Assembly: GCF_029382225.1 (NCBI RefSeq)
Contig: NZ_JARLTC010000020.1
Location: 124,001-188,000 of the forward strand
Direction of reading: 5' to 3'
Length of the DNA stretch: 64,000 nucleotides
DNA from: Spongiactinospora sp. TRM90649
Lineage (GTDB): Bacteria > Actinomycetota > Actinomycetes > Streptosporangiales > Streptosporangiaceae
In this document: one piece after another, positions 58,775-64,000 of the stretch
Numbering within the stretch: the stretch's first letter is position 1
Layout: each line of letters opens with the position of its first letter
Notes under the pieces: model-generated
What the model was told of the DNA's origin: nothing
Databases searched by the model: none
Seen by the model: only the letters and a program-made list of their open reading frames with translations
Position numbers and translations under genes: made by a program

Positions 58775-60469
58775 TCAGGCCGCGTGGCGCATCCGCTCCA
58801 GCAGCGGGGCCAGCTCAGCGTCACTGCCGGTGGCCAGCGCCGCCGCCATCACCTCGGCCGCCTCGACATGCCCGGCGACCTGCTCGGCCTCCCAGGTGGG
58901 CGCCATGCCGAGCGTCGCGGCCAGCAGCCGGGCCACGTGCGGCGCCGCCGCCGCGCCCCCGTCCCGCACCGCGAGGCCCGACCTGCTGCGCCGTCCGAGG
59001 ACGTCGTCCACGGTGAGCGCGAACTCGTGCCTGGCGGTGTAGACGACCTCCGCCCCCAGCAGCGACGGCGCGCCCGGCACCGGTTCGAGCAGCGACGGGT
59101 CCTGCGCCCCGTAGGCGAGGACCGCACGGTAGTCGGAGCCGTAGCGCCCGGCCAGCCGTTCGACGACCGACACCGGCACCCCGGCCCGCACCGCCGCCAG
59201 GTCGCGCCGCGCCCACGCCTGGGTGAACCCGCTGGACCCGGCCAGCCCGAGCGTCTCGGTGCTCACGTTCCTCGGCACCCGCAGCCCGCGCACCGCCGCC
59301 GACACCGCGTCGCGCGCCATCACCCGGTAGGTGGTCAGCTTGCCGCCCGCCACCACGAAGCAGCCGTCCGCGACCTCGCGGACCACGTGCTCCCTGGACA
59401 CCGACTGGGTCTCGCCGTCGTCGCCCGCGCCGGGGTCCACCAGCGGGCGCAGCCCCGCGTAGACGCCGGTCACGTCGTCCATGGTCAGCGGCACGCGCAG
59501 CCAGCGGCCCGCCTGGTCCAGCAGGTAGCGCACGTCGGCCCCGGTGGGCAGCACCGGGCCGGGCCCGTTCTCCCACGGGGTGTCGGTGGTGCCGACCAGC
59601 ACCACGTCGTCGGCGGGGATCACGAACAGCACCGACGACGACGTGCGGGCGATCAGCGCGTCGCTCATCGGCAGCCGGTCCCTGGGCACCACCAGGTGGA
59701 CGCCCTTGGAGGCGCGCATCCGCACCGCCGGGCCGCCGACGAGCCGCTGCGTCAGCTCCGACCAGGGGCCGGTGGCCAGCAGCACCCGGCGCGCGCGGAT
59801 CACGAACCGCTCGCCGCTGAAGGCGTCCTCGCAGGTGGCGGCGGTGTGGCCGGAGCGGGTGGCGAGCCCGGTGACGCGGACGCGGGTCAGCACGGTCGCG
59901 CCCTCGCGGCGTGCCGTACGGGCCAGGGTGACGACCAGCCGGGCGTCGTCCACCTGGCCGTCGTCGTAGGCCAGCGCGCCGACCGCGGCGTCGGGCCGCA
60001 GCGGCGGCGCGGCGCGCAGCAGCGCCCGCCTGGACAGGTGCCGGTGACGGCGGAAGCCGCCACGGTCGCCCATCCCGGCGAGGCCGTCGTAGAGGGCGAG
60101 CCCGGCTCCGACGTACCCGCGCTCCCACATCCGGTGGGTGAGCGGATACAGGAACGTCAGCCGCCGCACCAGATGGGGGGCCAGGTCGTGCAGCAGGCCG
60201 CGCTCGTGCAGCGCCTCGCGGACCAGGCCGAACCGGAACTGCTCCAGATAGCGCACGCCACCGTGCAGCAGCCTGCTCGACTTGCCGGAGGTTCCGGAGG
60301 CGAGGTCGCCCGCCTCCACCAGGGCCACGTCGAGGCCACGCGCGGCGGCGTCCAGGGCGGCTCCCGCCCCGGTGGCCCCGCCGCCGATCACCAGCAGGTC
60401 GAGCATCGGGCCGGTGGACACCTCGTCGATGTCGGCCTCACGCCGCGCCGGCAGGTTGTCGGTCACCAC
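58775..60469 (-). CDS. glpD: GlpD-like FAD-dependent glycerol-3-phosphate dehydrogenase
   Basis: A 564-residue FAD flavoprotein. The dinucleotide-binding motif is LLVIGGGATGAGAALDAA, with Glu in VALVEAGDLASGTSGKSS. GlpD signatures include LLHGGVRYLEQ, a TDTPWENGP segment and VVAGGKLTTYRVMARDAV. The C-terminal regulatory-type domain is present (EFALTVDDVLGRRSR). It oxidises glycerol-3-phosphate to dihydroxyacetone phosphate, feeding electrons to quinone. It is last in the leftward operon and overlaps the DUF2804 gene by 7 bases. The company of sugar-acid-type genes leaves a related polyol phosphate as an alternative substrate. Confidence 0.88.
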   Translation of the reverse strand: MVTDNLPARREADIDEVSTGPMLDLLVIGGGATGAGAALDAAARGLDVALVEAGDLASGTSGKSSRLLHGGVRYLEQFRFGLVREALHERGLLHDLAPHLVRRLTFLYPLTHRMWERGYVGAGLALYDGLAGMGDRGGFRRHRHLSRRALLRAAPPLRPDAAVGALAYDDGQVDDARLVVTLARTARREGATVLTRVRVTGLATRSGHTAATCEDAFSGERFVIRARRVLLATGPWSELTQRLVGGPAVRMRASKGVHLVVPRDRLPMSDALIARTSSSVLFVIPADDVVLVGTTDTPWENGPGPVLPTGADVRYLLDQAGRWLRVPLTMDDVTGVYAGLRPLVDPGAGDDGETQSVSREHVVREVADGCFVVAGGKLTTYRVMARDAVSAAVRGLRVPRNVSTETLGLAGSSGFTQAWARRDLAAVRAGVPVSVVERLAGRYGSDYRAVLAYGAQDPSLLEPVPGAPSLLGAEVVYTARHEFALTVDDVLGRRSRSGLAVRDGGAAAAPHVARLLAATLGMAPTWEAEQVAGHVEAAEVMAAALATGSDAELAPLLERMRHAA

Positions 60470-61476
60470 CGTCGGTATACCTCCTCCGCCCAGCCGAACA
60501 GGCCGGGGATCTTCACCACTTCGCCGTCGTCGGCCACCACCGTGCCGGTGTAGTGGCCGAACGCCTGTGCTTCACGGCTGCGCATGTAGAGGGCGCGCCG
60601 TACGTCGGCCGTGCGCACGTGCTCGGGGACGAACGTCAGGTCGACCCGGTCGCCGGTGACCCGCCACGGAGCGTTCCAATCGGCAGTGTCGTAGTGCCAC
60701 ACCAGCTCTTCGCTGATCTTGTGCACCCGGCCGTCGAGCAGCAGCGCGTTCTCCACGCTGCCGGTGCCGTCGGTCCACTTGCCGCCGATCTGGAGTGCCA
60801 CGTCACGTCCGCCCGGACGGCCCGCGGCCGCTCCCCAGTTCCACAGCACAGCGCCCGGCCACCGCCCACGTCCCATGTCCAGCGTGGCCAGCGCCTCGCC
60901 CGCCTCGAATCGGTACGGCGTGCCGTGCACCCGCACCACGCCTTCGGCGGGCCGTCCCACGTCCTTGACCGTGTACTGGAACCGCCGCGCCGACCACGGT
61001 ACCACTACGGACAAACTCTCCCTATCTGGTATACGGCGCACCAAAACATCGGCGTCGAGTTCGGCCGAGCGCAGCCGCAGCCGGGTCCCGGCGGAGGTCT
61101 CGTCCACGTTGATCCGCAGCGGTCCCGCGCCGATCCGGACGCTGCCCTCACCGGCGCGGTCGGAGAACGCCACCCCGTGGCCGGGGACCAGCAGCCCCCT
61201 GCTGGTGGTCTCCCGCCCGGTGCGGCGGTCCAGGAAGTAGGCCGACTCCCCGGCCAGGTAGTCCAGGCTGGACGCGCTGAACGCGAACACCTGCTCGCCG
61301 CTGGTCACGCACCAGTAGTCCCAGCGCATGGTGCGGCCCCAGCCCCGGATGTTGGCCCGGTGCAGCGGGACGCGGCTCCAGCCGACGGCGGCCGGGTTGA
61401 GCCGGCCGTCCGGGCGGCACAGGTCCACCCTTGAGGTGATCTCGCGCTCGGAGACGGCGCGCGCGCTCCCGCTCAC
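60463..61476 (-). CDS. DUF2804 protein
   Basis: A 337-residue DUF2804-family protein from GTG 61476, overlapping the aldehyde dehydrogenase stop. Landmarks are LNPAAVGWSRVPLHRANIRG, WDYWCVTSGEQVFAFSASSL, a central GRGRWPGAVLWNWGAAAG and GKWTDGTGSVENALLLDG. Related proteins are beta-rich and of uncertain biochemical role. Here it sits between an aldehyde dehydrogenase and a dehydrogenase and may act on a sugar- or lipid-derived intermediate. Confidence 0.8.
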   Translation of the reverse strand: MSGSARAVSEREITSRVDLCRPDGRLNPAAVGWSRVPLHRANIRGWGRTMRWDYWCVTSGEQVFAFSASSLDYLAGESAYFLDRRTGRETTSRGLLVPGHGVAFSDRAGEGSVRIGAGPLRINVDETSAGTRLRLRSAELDADVLVRRIPDRESLSVVVPWSARRFQYTVKDVGRPAEGVVRVHGTPYRFEAGEALATLDMGRGRWPGAVLWNWGAAAGRPGGRDVALQIGGKWTDGTGSVENALLLDGRVHKISEELVWHYDTADWNAPWRVTGDRVDLTFVPEHVRTADVRRALYMRSREAQAFGHYTGTVVADDGEVVKIPGLFGWAEEVYRRW

Positions 61477-62903
61477 TGGTCCAGCCCCACGCTGACGTAC
61501 TTGTACTCCAGGTAGTCGGCCACCCCGTGGTGGCCGCCCTCGCGGCCGTAGCCGCTGTTCTTCACCCCGCCGAACGGCCCCTGCGGCGGCGCGACCGGCC
61601 CGCCGTTGACGGTGACCATCCCGAACCGCAGCGCCTCGGTGACCCGCAGCGCCCGGTTCAGCCCGCCGGTCCACAGGTAGGCCACCAGCCCGTACGGCGT
61701 GTCGTTCGCCCGCGCCACCACGTCGTCGCCGTCCCCGAAGGTCAGCACCGGCGCGACCGGCCCGAACGTCTCCTCCCGGCAGATCAGCATGTCGCCGGTC
61801 ACGCCGCTGAGCACGGTCGGCGGATAGAACGCGCCCCGCCCCGGCAGCCGGCGCCCGCCGGTCACGGCCTTCGCCCCGCGCGCCAGGGCGTCCTCGACGT
61901 GCCGCTCCACCTTGGCCAGCGCCGCGTCGCCGATCAGCGGCCCCATCGTCACGCCGGGCTCCGCGCCCGCGCCGACGGTGATCGCCTCGGCGTGCCCGGC
62001 GAGGGCGGCGGTGAACTCGTCCACCACGTCGCGGTGCACGAAGATCCGGTTCGGCGAGGTGCACGCCTGCCCGGCGTTGAGGAACTTGCCGCGCGCCACG
62101 GCGGCCGCGGCGGCGGGCACGTCGGCGTCCGGGTAGACCAGCACCGGGGCGTGCCCGCCCAGCTCCAGGCTGAGCCGCTTGACGTCGTCGGCGCTCTGCC
62201 TGATCAGGTTCCTGCCCACGGCGGTAGACCCGGTGAAGGAGATCTTCCCGACCCGGGGGTCGGCCATCACCTCGGCGGCGAACTCCGCCGGACGGCTGGT
62301 CGGCACCAGGTTGAACACGCCGGGCGGCAGGCCGGCGGCGGTGAACGCCTCGGCGGTCGCCACCGCGGACAGCGGGGTCGGCTCGGCGGGCTTGAGCACC
62401 ACCGTGCACCCGGCGGCCAGGGCCGGGCCGAGCTTGCGGGTGATCATCGACACCGGGAAGTTCCACGGGGTGATCCCGGCGACCACGCCGACGGGCTCGG
62501 GCAGGAGCCAGATGCGGTGGCCCTCGGTGAGGCCGGGGACGGTCTCGCCGTACAGGCGGCGGGTCTCCTCGGCCGCCCACAGCAGGTGGTCGGCCCCCGA
62601 GCGGACCTCGCCGACCGCCTCGGCGAGCGGCTTGCCCTGCTCGGCCGTCATGATCGCACCGATCGCCTCCGCCCGGTCGCGCAGCGCTCCCGCCGCCGCG
62701 CGCATCAGGTCGGCGCGCTCGGCCGCCGGGGTGTCGCGCCAGCGCGGCAGGGCCTCCGCGGCGGCGTCCAGGGCCCGCGCGACCAGGTCGCGCCCGCAGT
62801 CGGTCACCTCCGCCAGGGGTTCGAGCGTGGCCGGGTCGGTGACGGTGAAGGTCTCCCCACTCGTCACCCACTCGCCCCCGATGAGTGCCTTACGTGCTTG
62901 CAT
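61473..62903 (-). CDS. NAD(P)-dependent aldehyde dehydrogenase (succinate-semialdehyde type)
   Basis: A 476-residue ALDH. Motifs are GVVAGITPWNFPVSM, the NAD-binding SFTGSTAVGRNLI, general base Glu in LELGGHAPV, catalytic Cys in GQACTSPNRIF and EETFGPVAPV. It is closest in pattern to succinate-semialdehyde, glycolaldehyde or dioxovalerate dehydrogenases and oxidises an aldehyde to a carboxylate. Next to a mandelate-racemase-like dehydratase it may act on a sugar-acid breakdown product. It overlaps the GntR gene by 14 bases. Confidence 0.92.
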   Translation of the reverse strand: MQARKALIGGEWVTSGETFTVTDPATLEPLAEVTDCGRDLVARALDAAAEALPRWRDTPAAERADLMRAAAGALRDRAEAIGAIMTAEQGKPLAEAVGEVRSGADHLLWAAEETRRLYGETVPGLTEGHRIWLLPEPVGVVAGITPWNFPVSMITRKLGPALAAGCTVVLKPAEPTPLSAVATAEAFTAAGLPPGVFNLVPTSRPAEFAAEVMADPRVGKISFTGSTAVGRNLIRQSADDVKRLSLELGGHAPVLVYPDADVPAAAAAVARGKFLNAGQACTSPNRIFVHRDVVDEFTAALAGHAEAITVGAGAEPGVTMGPLIGDAALAKVERHVEDALARGAKAVTGGRRLPGRGAFYPPTVLSGVTGDMLICREETFGPVAPVLTFGDGDDVVARANDTPYGLVAYLWTGGLNRALRVTEALRFGMVTVNGGPVAPPQGPFGGVKNSGYGREGGHHGVADYLEYKYVSVGLDQ

Positions 62904-63561
62904 CGTTCTCCTGCATTCCTTCGATCAGGGCGTCCATGGCGGCGGTCTCGTGCGCGTGCTGCAACCGGCTGGCCAGCGCGATGTCCCCGGCGACCAGCGC
63001 GTCCCTGATCGCCACGTGCTCGGCGTGCGAGGCCGGCAGCCGCCAGGGCACCAGCCGGAAGCCGCGCTGCGCGGTCTCGGTGCGGGACAGCAGGCTCTGC
63101 AGCATGCGGTGGGTCAGCCGGGTCTGCTCGGTGTCGCAGAGCAGGGAGTGGAAGTGCCGGTTGAGCCGGGCGAAGGCGGCCACGTCGCCGGCCTCGACGG
63201 CGACCGCCGACTCGGCGAGCACCTGGTCCACCTGCGCCAGCCGTTCGCCGGCCAGCGGGCGGCCGGACAACTGCAGGGCCAGGGAGGTCAGCGCGGCGCG
63301 GATGCCGTACAGCTCGCGGACGTTCTGCACGGTGAAGTCGGCCACCACCGCGCCCACGTGCGGGCGCTCGACCAGCCACTCCTCCGAGCAGAGCTGCTTG
63401 ATGGCCTCGCGCACCGGGGTCTCGCTGATGCCGACGGCCTCGGCCACCACCCGGGTGATGATCTTTGTTCCGGGCGGGGCGGCGCCGGTCATGATCAGGT
63501 GCTTGATGTGGTCCGCGGCGAGGTCGGCCTTGGTACGGAACGGGGGGCGGGATTCGGCCAT
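62890..63561 (-). CDS. GntR-family regulator (FCD/FadR type)
   Basis: A 223-residue regulator from ATG 63561. The winged HTH reads ADHIKHLIMTGAAPPGTKII, then VAEAVGISETPVREAIKQL. The FCD effector domain (from about residue 85) keeps metal-binding-type positions (FARLNRHFHSLLCD, HAEHVAIRDALVAGD, QHAHETA). It probably represses this catabolic operon and is released by the pathway substrate. Confidence 0.9.
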   Translation of the reverse strand: MAESRPPFRTKADLAADHIKHLIMTGAAPPGTKIITRVVAEAVGISETPVREAIKQLCSEEWLVERPHVGAVVADFTVQNVRELYGIRAALTSLALQLSGRPLAGERLAQVDQVLAESAVAVEAGDVAAFARLNRHFHSLLCDTEQTRLTHRMLQSLLSRTETAQRGFRLVPWRLPASHAEHVAIRDALVAGDIALASRLQHAHETAAMDALIEGMQENDAST

Positions 63562-63574
63562 GAGTGACAACCCT

Positions 63575-64000
63575 TCACACCTGCGCGATGGTGATCGGCT
63601 CGATCGCCGCGTGGTCCAGTTCCACCCCGAGGCCGGGACCATCCGGAAGGCGTACCAGCCCGGAGGAATCGGGCACCAGCGGCGTGGTCAGCATGGCATG
63701 GAAGACCTCGGGGACGATCACCGGCGGATCGTAGGGATACTCCAGCCAGTCGCAGTTCGGCAGCGACGCGCAGAGCTGGAGGTTCCCCGCGACGCCGAGC
63801 CCGGTCGCCCACGCGTGCGGGATCACCCGGCGCTGCTTCGCGGCGGCCACCGCGCCGAAGTCGCGCAGCGCGCCGATCTCCTCGCTCTCGTTCGCGTCCG
63901 GCTGGTAGATGTCGAAGCAGTCGTCTTCGAGCAGCCGGACGAGCTGGCCGATGCCCCGGTTGTGCTCGCCGCCCGCGATCGGGATCGGCGACGCCCGGGT
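63575..64000 (-). CDS. mandelate racemase / muconate lactonizing enzyme-like, partial
   Basis: The C-terminal 141 residues of an enolase-superfamily enzyme; the 5' end lies beyond 64000. Visible are PIAGGEHN (the third metal-ligand loop), then DIYQPDANESEEIGALRDFG, the catalytic His loop RVIPHAWATGLGVAGNL and LPDGPGLGVELD near the end. Members dehydrate or racemise sugar acids. It is the first gene seen of the leftward operon, 13 bases ahead of the GntR gene. Confidence 0.88.
   Translation of the reverse strand, partial: TRASPIPIAGGEHNRGIGQLVRLLEDDCFDIYQPDANESEEIGALRDFGAVAAAKQRRVIPHAWATGLGVAGNLQLCASLPNCDWLEYPYDPPVIVPEVFHAMLTTPLVPDSSGLVRLPDGPGLGVELDHAAIEPITIAQV

Noticed and set aside
60463..62871. 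One 802-codon leftward gene joining the DUF2804 protein to an N-terminal domain
   Set aside because: The N-terminal half is out-of-frame translation of the aldehyde dehydrogenase. The DUF2804 gene starts at GTG 61476, overlapping the dehydrogenase stop.
1..64000. CRISPR arrays, tRNA or rRNA genes, insertion sequences, integrase and att sites
   Set aside because: No regular repeat-spacer pattern, no cloverleaf or rRNA sequence, and no transposase or recombinase protein was recognised in any frame.

Overview
The window is high-G+C DNA with the gene density, GTG starts and stop/start overlaps of an actinomycete. Several families point to a filamentous actinobacterium: DUF5753 XRE regulators paired with DUF397, a DUF6879-like protein, NarL-type two-component pairs and Tat-exported copper oxidases. 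A Streptosporangiales-type host is plausible, but nothing here fixes the genus. No rRNA, tRNA, CRISPR array, integrase or transposase was seen.

Region 1 (1-3.55 kb) carries a PAF-acetylhydrolase-like hydrolase cut by the window edge, an HTH reading frame running in frame through a 7-bp tandem repeat into a secreted NLP (NPP1) protein, a small membrane protein and a SnoaL-like protein.

Region 2 (3.57-28.8 kb) is a defence island. An SF1 helicase with an apparent RelE/ParE-like N-terminus is divergent from a class 1 DISARM system: drmD (SNF2-type helicase), drmMI (adenine methyltransferase), drmA (helicase), drmB (DUF1998) and drmC (phospholipase D-like). The locus is interrupted between drmMI and drmA by about 7.6 kb. 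That insert holds two direct repeats of about 1.32 kb (drmMI tail, DUF397, XRE/DUF5753), a frameshifted DUF6879-like gene, a lipoprotein, a two-gene ESX/WXG-like unit and an RsbW-like ATPase. Part of drmMI has markedly lower G+C, consistent with a replaced recognition domain. Convergent with drmC is an overlapping pair: a DUF4365 nuclease-like protein and an unrecognised 383-residue protein, a candidate undescribed defence module.

Region 3 (28.8-33.7 kb) holds a membrane protein, two SAM methyltransferases, an RraA-like protein, a lone cytochrome c oxidase subunit I and gene remnants.

Region 4 (33.8-51.05 kb) is a copper-oxidase region. An OmpR/histidine kinase pair precedes a six-gene operon of exported proteins: a 1,630-residue beta-helix surface protein, two multicopper-oxidase polypeptides whose copper ligands are divided between them, a ligand-poor cupredoxin protein, a small protein with an M-x-M-x-H-x-H motif and a subtilase. 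After a PLP dehydratase comes a NarL/histidine kinase pair, divergent from a membrane protein and a complete Tat-lipoprotein multicopper oxidase. Two palindromes 40 bp apart lie in that divergent interval.

Region 5 (51.1-57.0 kb) is decayed: a WXG-NlpC/P60 pseudogene, a membrane protein coupled to a subtilase homologue without its catalytic triad, a doubly frameshifted gene, a DUF6069/kinase/NarL operon, and a junction of truncated TetR and trypsin-like protease genes.

Region 6 (57.0-64 kb) has an AHSA1/SRPBCC gene behind a 14-bp palindrome, a LysR regulator, and a leftward catabolic operon: mandelate-racemase-like dehydratase (cut by the edge), GntR/FCD regulator, aldehyde dehydrogenase, DUF2804 protein and a GlpD-like dehydrogenase.
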